Assembly (NCBI GenBank): GCA_934659475.1
Contig: CAKUHX010000005.1
Span: 1-29,457, forward strand
Reading direction: 5' to 3'
DNA: 29,457 nucleotides
Source: an uncultured Oscillospiraceae bacterium
Lineage (GTDB): Bacteria > Bacillota > Clostridia > Oscillospirales > Oscillospiraceae
Shown piece by piece: positions 8,546-17,053 of the stretch (the stretch's first letter is position 1; each line of letters begins with the position of its first letter). Position numbers and translations under genes: made by a program. A model generated the notes under the pieces. The model saw only the letters and a program-made list of their open reading frames with translations, was not told where the DNA came from and ran no database searches.

Positions 8546-9580
8546 ATGCGCAGTTTTTCTGAGAGCTACCGGGCCGCTGGGGTGGACATCACCGCCGGCT
8601 ACGAGGGCGTGCGCCTGATGAAGAAGCATGTACAGCGCACCATGATCCCCGGCGTGGTGTCCGACCTGGGCGGCTTTGGCGGCCTGTTCGCCCCCGACCT
8701 GACGGGGATGAAGGAGCCGGTGCTGGTCTCCGGCACCGACGGCGTGGGCACCAAGCAGCGCATCGCCCAGCTGATGGACAAGCACGACACCGTGGGCATC
8801 GACTGCGTGGCCATGTGCGTCAACGACATCATCTGCTGCGGGGCCAAGCCCATCTTCTTCCTGGACTACATCGCCATCGGCAAGAACGACCCCGAGAAGG
8901 TGGCCACCCTGGTGTCCGGCGTGGCAGAGGGCTGCGTCCAGTCCGGCTGCGCCCTCATCGGCGGTGAGACCGCCGAGCACCCCGGCACCATGCAGCCCGA
9001 CGACTACGATCTGGCGGGCTTCTCTGTGGGCATCGTGGACAAGAGCCGCGTGCTGGACCACAGCACCATGCAGACCGGGGACGTGGTGCTGGCCCTGCCC
9101 TCCTCCGGGCTGCACTCCAACGGCTACTCCCTGGTGCGCAAGGTGTTCGACGTGGAGCACACCGACCTGGGCAGGACCTATGACGAGCTGGGCACCACCC
9201 TGGGCGAGGCCCTGCTGACCCCCACGGTGATTTATGTCAAGCCCGTGCTGGCCGCCCTGGAGGCGGCGCAGGTGCGGGGCATCAGCCACATCACCGGCGG
9301 CGGCTTCTATGAGAACATCCCCCGCGCCATCCCCGACGGCCTGTGCGCCAAGATCGAAAAGGCCGCCATCCACACCCCCGCCATCTTCGGCCTGCTCCAG
9401 CGCATGGGCAGCATCCCAGAGCACGATATGTTCAACACCTACAACATGGGCGTGGGCATGACCATGGTGGTCAGCCGTGACACCGCAGACGCCGCCCTGT
9501 CCGCCCTGAAGGCGGGGGGCTGCAAAGCCTACGCGGTGGGCGAGATCGTCACCGGCCAGGAGAAGGTGGTCCTGTGCTGA
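8546..9580 (+). CDS. purM: Phosphoribosylformylglycinamidine cyclo-ligase (AIR synthetase)
   Basis: A 344-residue PurM that closes the imidazole ring of AIR using ATP. Conserved blocks include SGTDGVGTKQRIAQ, the CVNDIICCGAKP segment, GGETAEHPG and HITGGGFYENIPR. The ATG at 8546 begins one base after the purF stop, with AAAAGGAG in the purF tail as ribosome-binding site. Length matches E. coli PurM (345). The end overlaps the purN start by 7 bases. Confidence 0.97.
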   Translation: MRSFSESYRAAGVDITAGYEGVRLMKKHVQRTMIPGVVSDLGGFGGLFAPDLTGMKEPVLVSGTDGVGTKQRIAQLMDKHDTVGIDCVAMCVNDIICCGAKPIFFLDYIAIGKNDPEKVATLVSGVAEGCVQSGCALIGGETAEHPGTMQPDDYDLAGFSVGIVDKSRVLDHSTMQTGDVVLALPSSGLHSNGYSLVRKVFDVEHTDLGRTYDELGTTLGEALLTPTVIYVKPVLAALEAAQVRGISHITGGGFYENIPRAIPDGLCAKIEKAAIHTPAIFGLLQRMGSIPEHDMFNTYNMGVGMTMVVSRDTADAALSALKAGGCKAYAVGEIVTGQEKVVLC

Positions 9581-10194
9581 CCCGCATCGCAGTGCTGGTG
9601 TCCGGCGGCGGCACCAATCTTCAGGCCCTGCTGGACGCCCAAGGTGCGGGCAAGCTGCTCCATGGGCAGATCGTTTTGGTGGTGTCCGACGTACCCGGGG
9701 CCTACGCCCTGCAGCGGGCGGAAAGGGCCGGCGTGCCCGCCCTCACTCTGCCCCGTCGGCAGCTGGGAAACGAGGAATTTGAGCGGCAGCTGTCCGGCCT
9801 GCTGGGGGAGCATCAGGTGGATATGCTCGTGCTGGCGGGCTTTCTGGGCATCCTCAGCGGCGGTTTTACCGCCCGCTGGCCCCGGCGCATCCTGAACATC
9901 CACCCCTCCCTCATCCCCTCCTTCTGCGGAAGGGGGATGTACGGGCTGAAGGTCCATCAGGCCGCCCTGGACTACGGGGTCAAGGTCACCGGAGCCACCG
10001 TCCACTATGTGAACGAGATCCCCGACGGGGGCGAGATCCTGCTGCAAAAGGCGGTGGAGGTCCTGCCCGGGGACACGCCGGAGGCCCTTCAGCGCCGGGT
10101 GATGGAGCAGGCGGAATGGCTCCTGCTGCCCCGGGCGGCGGAGCTGGTAGCCCGGCGCATCAACGAGGAAAAGGAGGGTATTCCCCATGACTGA
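9574..10194 (+). CDS. purN: Phosphoribosylglycinamide formyltransferase (10-formyl-THF dependent)
   Basis: A 206-residue enzyme that formylates GAR with 10-formyl-tetrahydrofolate. VLVSGGGTNLQALLDA is the phosphate-binding N-terminus. NIHPSLIPSFCGRGMYG contains the catalytic Asn and His, and VNEIPDGGEIL supplies the aspartate. Translation probably starts at GTG 9574 inside purM, after CAGGAGAAGG. It is one of two folate consumers in an operon gated by a ZTP sensor, which responds to the same folate supply. Confidence 0.95.
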   Translation: MLTRIAVLVSGGGTNLQALLDAQGAGKLLHGQIVLVVSDVPGAYALQRAERAGVPALTLPRRQLGNEEFERQLSGLLGEHQVDMLVLAGFLGILSGGFTARWPRRILNIHPSLIPSFCGRGMYGLKVHQAALDYGVKVTGATVHYVNEIPDGGEILLQKAVEVLPGDTPEALQRRVMEQAEWLLLPRAAELVARRINEEKEGIPHD

Positions 10195-10822
10195 CCTGCT
10201 GACGCTTTTAAGCAGCAACCCCTACCCCGGCCGGGGCATCGTGGTGGGCCATGACCGGGTCTATTACTTCATCATGGGCCGCAGCGCCAACAGCCGCAAC
10301 CGGGTGTTCACCCTGACGGAGGACGGTATCCAGACCCAGGCCTACGACCCCAGCAAGCTGGAGGATCCCAGCCTGATCATTTACCACCCCGTGCGCACCA
10401 TGGGGGACAAGCTGATCGTCACCAACGGTGACCAGACGGACACCATCCGGGACGCAGGCTGTTTCCGCCGGGCCCTTATGGGCCGGGAATTCGAGCCGGA
10501 CGCCCCCAACTATACCCCCCGGATCTCCGCCCTGCTCCGCCCGGACGGCAGCTTTGAGCTGTCCATTCTGAAACGGGGGCAGGACGGCCGCTGCCTGCGG
10601 CAGTTCTTCTCCTACGAGGGGTGCGATCCGGGCCGGGGCTATTTCATCAGCACCTATCAGGGACCCGGCGACCCCCTGCCCTCCTTCGCGGGAGAGCCCA
10701 TCCCCGTCACCGTGCCGGAGCCGGAGCAGGTGTGGGCCGCCCTGAACGGGGACAACAAGGTAGCCCTGTACGCCAACGTGGGCGGCAGAGTGACGCTGTT
10801 CAATAAAAATCTGGGGGACTGA
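10187..10822 (+). CDS. purO: IMP cyclohydrolase of the PurO type
   Basis: A 211-residue protein recognised by its N-terminal NPYPGRGIVVG block, the GRSANSRNRVF stretch and the DGSFELSILKRG region, all seen in the PurO (IMP_cyclohyd) family first described in archaea. It would close FAICAR to IMP, the last step of the pathway. It stands directly before a stand-alone AICAR formyltransferase; together the two replace bifunctional PurH. The ATG at 10187 follows AAGGAGGG and overlaps purN by 8 bases. Family assignment rests on motif memory and the operon context. Confidence 0.88.
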   Translation: MTDLLTLLSSNPYPGRGIVVGHDRVYYFIMGRSANSRNRVFTLTEDGIQTQAYDPSKLEDPSLIIYHPVRTMGDKLIVTNGDQTDTIRDAGCFRRALMGREFEPDAPNYTPRISALLRPDGSFELSILKRGQDGRCLRQFFSYEGCDPGRGYFISTYQGPGDPLPSFAGEPIPVTVPEPEQVWAALNGDNKVALYANVGGRVTLFNKNLGD

Positions 10823-10826
10823 TACC

Positions 10827-12005
10827 ATGAAGGAACTGGAACTGAAATACGGCTGCAATCCCAACCAGAAGCCCGCGAAGGTGTTCATGAAGGACGGCGG
10901 CGACCTGCCCATTATCGTCCTCAACGGCCGACCGGGCTATATCAACCTGCTGGACGCCATGAATTCCTGGCAGCTGGTGAAGGAGCTGAAGGAGGCCACG
11001 GGGCAGCCCGCCGCCGCCAGCTTCAAGCACGTCTCCCCCGCCGGGGCGGCTCTGGCCGTCCCCCTGACGGAGGTGGACCGGAAGATCTACTTTGTAGAGG
11101 AGGACGCCCCCCTGTCCCCCATCGCCACCGCCTATATCCGGGCCCGCGGGGCCGACCGGCTGTGCTCCTACGGCGACTGGGCCGCCCTGTCCGACGTCTG
11201 TGATGGCGCCACCGCCGCCTATCTGAAAAACGAGGTGTCCGACGGCATCATCGCCCCGGGCTATACGGACGAGGCCCTGGCCATCCTCAGGACCAAGAAG
11301 CGGGGCAATTACAACGTGGTGCAGATCGACCCGGACTATGTCCCCGCCCTGACGGAGGAAAAGGACGTATTCGGCCTGACCTTCCAGCAGCGGCACAATG
11401 ACTGCGCCATCCGGGAGAACATGCTGCTGAACATCGTCACCGAAAACAAGCAGCTGCCCCGGGCGGCCCGGATGGACATGCTGGTGGCTATGATCACCCT
11501 GAAATACACCCAGTCCAACTCCGTGTGCTACGTCAAGGACGGACAGGCCATCGGCGTGGGCGCCGGCCAGCAGAGCCGCATCCACTGCACCCGCCTGGCG
11601 GGGGACAAGGCGGACAACTGGTATCTGCGGCAGCACCCCAAAACGCTGGCCCTGCAGTTCCTCCCCGGCCTGAGCCGCCCGGAGCGGGACAATGCCATCG
11701 ACATCTACCTGTCCGACGAGTATGAGGAGCTGCTCTCCCGCGGGGCCTGGCGCAGGACCTTCCTGGTCAAGCCCCCCGTCCTCACCCGGCTGGAGAAGCG
11801 GGCCTGGATCGCCACCCAGCGGGGGATCACCGTGGGCAGCGACGCCTTCTTCCCCTTCGGCGACAATGTGCAGCGGGCCAAGCGGTCGGGCGCCGAGTTC
11901 ATCGTGCAGCCCGGCGGCTCCATCCGGGACGACAACGTGATCGAAACGGCCGACCGGTACGGCATCGTCATGTCCTTTACCGGGATCCGGCTGTTCCACC
12001 ATTGA
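10827..12005 (+). CDS. Stand-alone AICAR formyltransferase (PurH transformylase domain only)
   Basis: A 392-residue protein made only of the transformylase half of PurH; the MGS-like IMP cyclohydrolase domain at the N-terminus of normal PurH (about 520 residues) is missing. LKYGCNPNQKPA opens the domain. SFKHVSPAGAAL carries the catalytic Lys67-His68 pair, and GVGAGQQSRIHCTRLAGDKA and AFFPFGDNVQRA are further family blocks. It transfers a formyl group from 10-formyl-THF to AICAR (ZMP), the ligand of the upstream riboswitch. It lies four bases after purO with a weak GGGGGACT site. Clostridial genomes carry this protein; it is often labelled purH or purH-like. Confidence 0.93.
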   Translation: MKELELKYGCNPNQKPAKVFMKDGGDLPIIVLNGRPGYINLLDAMNSWQLVKELKEATGQPAAASFKHVSPAGAALAVPLTEVDRKIYFVEEDAPLSPIATAYIRARGADRLCSYGDWAALSDVCDGATAAYLKNEVSDGIIAPGYTDEALAILRTKKRGNYNVVQIDPDYVPALTEEKDVFGLTFQQRHNDCAIRENMLLNIVTENKQLPRAARMDMLVAMITLKYTQSNSVCYVKDGQAIGVGAGQQSRIHCTRLAGDKADNWYLRQHPKTLALQFLPGLSRPERDNAIDIYLSDEYEELLSRGAWRRTFLVKPPVLTRLEKRAWIATQRGITVGSDAFFPFGDNVQRAKRSGAEFIVQPGGSIRDDNVIETADRYGIVMSFTGIRLFHH

Positions 12006-12043
12006 TGATACCATCGGTCGACGAGGGCAAAGGAGGCTTTGTT

Positions 12044-13318
12044 ATGAACGTATTGGTCATCGGCTCCGGCGGGCGGGAGCACGCCATCATCCAGAAGCTG
12101 GCGGAGAGCCCCAAGGTCACCCGCCTGTTCGCCTATCCCGGCAACGGGGGGATGGCGGGGCAGGCCGTATGCATCCCCGGCAATGTAAAGGACATCCCCG
12201 CCCTGGTGCAGGCCGCCAGGGACTGCCGGGCCGACTTCGTGGTGGTGGCCCCGGACGACCCCCTGGTGCTGGGGGCGGTGGACGCCCTGCACGCGGCGGG
12301 CTTTCCCTGCTTCGGCCCCGACGCCAAGGCCGCGGCCATCGAGGGCAGCAAGGTGTTCTCCAAGGACCTGATGCGCAAGTACCGCATCCCCACCGCGGAG
12401 TACCGGGTGTTCGACGACGCGGCCAAGGCCCTGGCCTATCTGGCCGACGCCCCCATCCCCATCGTGGTCAAGGCCGACGGCCTGGCCCTGGGCAAGGGCG
12501 CCCTGGTGTGCATGACCCGGCAGGAGGCCCTGGACGCCGTCCACTCCATGATGGAGGACAAGGTGTTCGGCGAGTCGGGCAGCCGGGTGGTCATCGAGGA
12601 ATTCATGGAGGGGCCGGAGGTCTCCGTCCTGTCCTTTACCGACGGCAGGACCGTGGTGCCCATGGTGTCCTCCATGGACCACAAGCGGGCCCGCGACGGA
12701 GATCAGGGCCTGAACACCGGCGGCATGGGCACCGTGGCCCCCAACCCCTACTACACCCCGGAGATCGCCCAGGAGTGCATGGACACTATTTTCCTGCCCA
12801 CCATCCGGGCCATGCAGGCGGAGGGCCGCCCCTTCAAGGGCTGCCTGTACTTCGGCCTGATGCTGACCAAGAACGGCCCCAAGGTCATCGAGTACAACTG
12901 CCGCTTCGGCGATCCCGAGACCCAGGTGGTGCTGCCCCTGCTGAAGAGCGATCTGCTGGAGGTGATGCAGGCGGTGGAGGAGGAGCGCCTGGCCGGCTGC
13001 CCGGTGGAGTTCTCCGATCGGCACGCCTGCTGCGTGGTGCTGGCCAGCGACGGCTATCCCCAGAAGTATGAGACCGGCTTCCCCATCACGGTGGACGACG
13101 GCTTTACCGGCCGGCTGTACTGCGCGGGGGTCAAGCGCAGCGCCGACAACATCCCCGTCACTGCCGGCGGGCGCGTTTTAGGCGTCGCCGCCGTGGGGGA
13201 CACCCTGAGACAGGCGGTGGACGAGGCCTATCGTCAGGCCGCCAAGGTGCATTTTGAGAACGCCTACTGCAGAAAGGACATTGGCCGGCGCGCCCTTGCC
13301 GCCGGGGAGGAGAACTAA
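12044..13318 (+). CDS. purD: Phosphoribosylamine-glycine ligase (GAR synthetase)
   Basis: A 424-residue ATP-grasp ligase for the second purine step. The N-terminus MNVLVIGSGGREHAI is diagnostic. The ATP-grasp core shows PIVVKADGLALGKGALV, and the metal site shows LNTGGMGTVAPNPYY and EYNCRFGDPETQVVLP. The ATG at 12044 is preferred to an in-frame ATG at 12002 because AAAGGAGG sits nine bases upstream and the family N-terminus begins there. The 38-base gap to the formyltransferase gene holds no recognisable control signal. Confidence 0.97.
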   Translation: MNVLVIGSGGREHAIIQKLAESPKVTRLFAYPGNGGMAGQAVCIPGNVKDIPALVQAARDCRADFVVVAPDDPLVLGAVDALHAAGFPCFGPDAKAAAIEGSKVFSKDLMRKYRIPTAEYRVFDDAAKALAYLADAPIPIVVKADGLALGKGALVCMTRQEALDAVHSMMEDKVFGESGSRVVIEEFMEGPEVSVLSFTDGRTVVPMVSSMDHKRARDGDQGLNTGGMGTVAPNPYYTPEIAQECMDTIFLPTIRAMQAEGRPFKGCLYFGLMLTKNGPKVIEYNCRFGDPETQVVLPLLKSDLLEVMQAVEEERLAGCPVEFSDRHACCVVLASDGYPQKYETGFPITVDDGFTGRLYCAGVKRSADNIPVTAGGRVLGVAAVGDTLRQAVDEAYRQAAKVHFENAYCRKDIGRRALAAGEEN

Positions 13319-16300
13319 ATGGTCTACCGAGTCTATGTGGAAAAAAAGCCCCCCTTCGCCGCCGAGGCGAAGGACATGACGGAGCAGCTGCGCACCCTGT
13401 ACCACCTGACCGGGGTGGAGAAGGTGCGGGTGATCAACCGCTATGATGTGGAGGAAATCGCCCCCGAACTGCTGGAGACGGCGAAGCGGACCGTATTCTC
13501 TGAGCCCCAGCTGGATGATGTGTCTGAGGAGCTGAACACCGACGGAGCGGCCCTGGTATTCGCCGTGGAGTATCTGCCCGGCCAATTCGACCAGCGGGCG
13601 GACTCCGCCGCCCAGTGCATCCAGTTCATCTCCGGCGGCGAGCGCCCCCTGGTGGCCACCGCCAAGGTGTACGCCGTCTACGGCAGACTGGAGGAGAAGG
13701 ACGCGGATACGATCCAGAGCTCCGTGATCAATCCCGTGGAGAGCCGCCTGGCCGCCATGGACAGGCCGGAGACCCTGAAGGCCGTCCACCCGGAGCCCGC
13801 CCCCGTCAAGGTGCTGGAGGGCTTTACCCAGCTGGACCGCGAGGAGCTGAAGGGCTTTCTGGAGGACTACGGCCTGGCTATGGACCTGGACGACCTGGAG
13901 TTCCTCCAGGGCTACTTCCGCCAGGAGGGCCGCCAGCCCACCATCACCGAGGTACGGGTGGTGGACACCTACTGGTCCGACCACTGCCGCCACACCACCT
14001 TCTCCACCCACCTGGATCGGATCGATATCGACGACCCGGAGATCCAGGGGGCCTATGAGCGGTATCTGGCCGCCCGGGAGGAGGTCTACGGCGCCGAAAA
14101 GGCAGCCCGGCGATCCCAGACCCTGATGGATCTGGCCACCATCGGCACCAAGGCCCTGAAAAAGCGTGGCCTGCTGCCCGAGCTGGACGAGAGCGAGGAG
14201 ATCAACGCCTGCTCCATCCATGTGCCCGCCGTGGTGGATGGGGAGAAGCAGGACTGGCTGCTCATGTTCAAGAACGAGACCCACAACCACCCCACGGAGA
14301 TCGAGCCCTTCGGCGGCGCGGCCACCTGCATCGGCGGCTGCATCCGTGACCCCCTGTCCGGCCGGGTGTATGTCCACCAGGCCATGCGGGTCACCGGCGG
14401 CGGCGACCCCCGGGTCCCCTTGGAGGAGACCCTGAAGGGCAAGCTTCCCCAGCGGAAGCTTGCCCGCACCGCAGCCGCCGGTTACTCCTCCTACGGCAAC
14501 CAGATCGGCCTGGCCACCGGCCATGTGGCCGAACTGTACCACCCCGGCTATGTGGCCAAGCGCCTGGAGTGCGGCGCGGTGGTGGGCGCGGCCCCCGCGT
14601 CCAATGTCCGCCGGGAGCGGCCCGCCCCCGGGGATGTGGTCATCCTGCTGGGCGGCCGCACCGGCCGTGACGGCATCGGCGGGGCCACCGGCTCCTCCAA
14701 GAGCCACAATTTGAGATCCCTGACCACCATGGCCAGCGAGGTGCAGAAGGGCAACGCCCCCGAGGAGCGGAAGATCCAGCGCCTGTTCCGCAGCGGTGAG
14801 GTCACCCGGCTGATCAAGCGGTGCAACGACTTCGGTGCCGGCGGCGTGTCCGTGGCCATCGGCGAGCTGGCCGACGGCCTGTCCATCGACCTGGACGCCG
14901 TGCGGAAGAAGTACGACGGCCTGGACGGCACAGAGCTGGCCATCTCCGAGAGCCAGGAGCGCATGGCCGTGGTGGTGGCCGCCCAGGACGCCGCCAAGTT
15001 CATCGCCGCCGCCCAGGAGGAGAACCTGGAGGCCTATCAGGTGGCCGTGGTCACCGAGAGCCCCCGCATGGTCATGACCTGGCGGGGCCAGACCGTGGCC
15101 GACCTGTCCCGGGAGTTTTTGAATACCAACGGCGCAGCCAAGCGCTCCGCCGTCTGGGTGGAGAAAAAGGACCGCAGCCAGCTGGGAACGGCGGAGTTCT
15201 CCGACCTGAAGGAGATGGCGGGCAGCCTGAAGTGCGCCAGCCGCCGGGGCCTGACCGAGCGCTTTGACGGCACCATCGGCGCGGGCTCCGTGCTCATGCC
15301 CTTCGGCGGCAAGACCCAGACCAGCCCCGCCCAGGCCATGGCCGCCCTGCTGCCCGTTCTGCCCGGCCAGCACACCCATCAGGCCAGCGTCATGGCCTGG
15401 GGCTGCGACCCCGACGCCATGACCGTGGACCCCTACGCCGGAGCCCACGGGGCGGTGTACACCTCCGTGGCCAAGCTGGTGGCCGCGGGCGCGGACTACA
15501 AGAAGGCCTATCTCTCCCTTCAGGAGTTCTTTGAGAAGCTGCGGGACGAGCCCCGCCGCTGGGGCAAGCCCTTCTCCGCCCTGCTGGGAGCTCTGGACGC
15601 CCAGCTGGAGCTGGGGGCCGCCGCCATCGGCGGCAAGGACTCCATGTCCGGCTCCTTCCTGGATCTGGACGTGCCCCCCACTCTGATCTCCTTCGCCATC
15701 GCCCCCGTACAGGCGGACGAGGTCCTGACCACCCAGTTCAAGGCGGCAGGCCACCCTGTGTGTCTCTTTGCCGGGGACGACCCGGAGGAGATCCGCGCCA
15801 GCTGGGAGCTGCTGAACGGTCTGGCCCGCGCGGGCAAGGTGAAGGCCGCCTGGGCCGTGGAGAACGGTCTGGCCGAGGCGGTGATGAAGATGTCCTTCGG
15901 CAACGGCATCGGCTTTGAGGCGGCGGACAAGGCGCTGGAGTGGTATCTGCCTTGTCCCGGCGCCATCGTGGCCGAGCTGACCGAGCTGCCCGACAGCCCA
16001 CTGTGCACCCCCATCGGTGTGACCACCTATGCCGCTGACATCGACCTGGGCGGCGGCGACCGGGCCTCCATCCAGGAACTGCGGAAGCTGAACGAGGGCG
16101 TGCTGGAGGGGGTCTACCCTCTAAAGACCGCCCAGGAGCCCAAGCGGGTGGAGGCCTTCTCTTACGACGAGGGCTGCGTCATCGCCCCCGCGGTCAGATC
16201 TGCCCGCCCCCGGGCCCTGATCCCCGTGTTCCCGGGCACCAACTGCGAATACGACACCGCCCGGGCCCTGAAGGAAGCTGGCGCGGACGCGGAGATCTTT

Positions 16301-17002
16301 GTGATCCGCAACCTGACCCCCGATGATGTGGCCCGCAGCGTAGAGCGCTTTGCCGGCGCCATAAAGACCGCCCAGATGGTGGTCATCCCCGGCGGCTTCT
16401 CCGGCGGCGATGAGCCCGACGGCTCCGCCAAGTTCATTACGGCCTTCTTCCGCAGCCAGGCGGTGCGGGAGCAGGTGGGCAGCCTGCTGGATGAGCGGGA
16501 CGGCCTGATGCTGGGCATCTGCAACGGCTTCCAGGCCCTGATCAAGCTGGGTCTGGTGCCCTACGGAAAGATCATCGAGACCGACGAGAGCTGCCCCACC
16601 CTGACCTATAACATCATCGGCCGCCACCAGTCCAAGCTGGTGCGCACCCGGGTCAGCTCCAACAAGTCCCCCTGGCTGGCCCGCACCAAGGTGGGTCAGG
16701 TGTATACGGTGCCCATCTCCCACGGCGAGGGCCGCTTTCTGGCCGACGAGGAGCTGATCCGCGCCCTGGCCGCCAACGGCCAGATCGCCACCCAGTATGT
16801 GGACCTGGAGGGCCGCCCCACCATGGAGACGGAGTACGACCCCAACGGCTCTATCCTGGCGGTGGAGGGCATCACCAGCCCCGACGGCCGGGTGCTGGGC
16901 AAGATGGGCCACTCCGAGCGCATCGGGGCCGACCTGTACCGCAACGTGCCCGGCATCTACGACATGGAGCTGTTCCGCGCCGGCGTGGAGTATTTCCGCT
17001 GA
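13319..17002 (+). CDS. purL: Phosphoribosylformylglycinamidine synthase, single-chain form
   Basis: A 1,227-residue enzyme that carries FGAM synthase and its glutaminase in one chain, slightly shorter than E. coli PurL (about 1,295) and typical of the clostridial one-piece type. The order is an N-terminal PurS-like region, the synthase core (FKNETHNHPTEIEPFGGAA, the ATP/formyl site) and a C-terminal class I glutaminase. The glutaminase has FPGTNCEYDTA, nucleophile Cys1068 in LGICNGFQAL, and His1198/Glu1200 in MGHSER. The ATG follows the purD stop directly, with GGGGAGGAG upstream. It is the last gene of the operon, before a strong terminator. Confidence 0.97.
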   Translation: MVYRVYVEKKPPFAAEAKDMTEQLRTLYHLTGVEKVRVINRYDVEEIAPELLETAKRTVFSEPQLDDVSEELNTDGAALVFAVEYLPGQFDQRADSAAQCIQFISGGERPLVATAKVYAVYGRLEEKDADTIQSSVINPVESRLAAMDRPETLKAVHPEPAPVKVLEGFTQLDREELKGFLEDYGLAMDLDDLEFLQGYFRQEGRQPTITEVRVVDTYWSDHCRHTTFSTHLDRIDIDDPEIQGAYERYLAAREEVYGAEKAARRSQTLMDLATIGTKALKKRGLLPELDESEEINACSIHVPAVVDGEKQDWLLMFKNETHNHPTEIEPFGGAATCIGGCIRDPLSGRVYVHQAMRVTGGGDPRVPLEETLKGKLPQRKLARTAAAGYSSYGNQIGLATGHVAELYHPGYVAKRLECGAVVGAAPASNVRRERPAPGDVVILLGGRTGRDGIGGATGSSKSHNLRSLTTMASEVQKGNAPEERKIQRLFRSGEVTRLIKRCNDFGAGGVSVAIGELADGLSIDLDAVRKKYDGLDGTELAISESQERMAVVVAAQDAAKFIAAAQEENLEAYQVAVVTESPRMVMTWRGQTVADLSREFLNTNGAAKRSAVWVEKKDRSQLGTAEFSDLKEMAGSLKCASRRGLTERFDGTIGAGSVLMPFGGKTQTSPAQAMAALLPVLPGQHTHQASVMAWGCDPDAMTVDPYAGAHGAVYTSVAKLVAAGADYKKAYLSLQEFFEKLRDEPRRWGKPFSALLGALDAQLELGAAAIGGKDSMSGSFLDLDVPPTLISFAIAPVQADEVLTTQFKAAGHPVCLFAGDDPEEIRASWELLNGLARAGKVKAAWAVENGLAEAVMKMSFGNGIGFEAADKALEWYLPCPGAIVAELTELPDSPLCTPIGVTTYAADIDLGGGDRASIQELRKLNEGVLEGVYPLKTAQEPKRVEAFSYDEGCVIAPAVRSARPRALIPVFPGTNCEYDTARALKEAGADAEIFVIRNLTPDDVARSVERFAGAIKTAQMVVIPGGFSGGDEPDGSAKFITAFFRSQAVREQVGSLLDERDGLMLGICNGFQALIKLGLVPYGKIIETDESCPTLTYNIIGRHQSKLVRTRVSSNKSPWLARTKVGQVYTVPISHGEGRFLADEELIRALAANGQIATQYVDLEGRPTMETEYDPNGSILAVEGITSPDGRVLGKMGHSERIGADLYRNVPGIYDMELFRAGVEYFR

Positions 17003-17012
17003 ATCTTCCTAT

Positions 17013-17048
17013 AAAAAAGCCCGGCCCCTATAGGGGCCGGGCTTTTTT
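17013..17048. terminator. Bidirectional intrinsic terminator between purL and nhaC
   Basis: GCCCGGCCCC (17019-17028) pairs with GGGGCCGGGC (17033-17042) around a TATA loop. A-runs lie on the left and T-runs on the right, so the hairpin has a U-tail in both directions. It ends 6 bases before the stop codon of the convergent antiporter gene. Confidence 0.93.
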
Positions 17049-17053
17049 ATACT

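Noticed and set aside
7066..8547. A 493-codon open frame on the - strand opposite purF
   Set aside because: Shadow of purF: same low-complexity His/Gly/Val/Leu composition, no ribosome-binding site and no recognisable domain.
13178..15754. An 858-codon open frame on the - strand opposite purL and the end of purD
   Set aside because: It is rich in Gly, Leu, Val, His and Gln in the pattern of a reverse-strand shadow of GC-rich coding DNA. It shows no family motif, and purL on the + strand is unmistakable.
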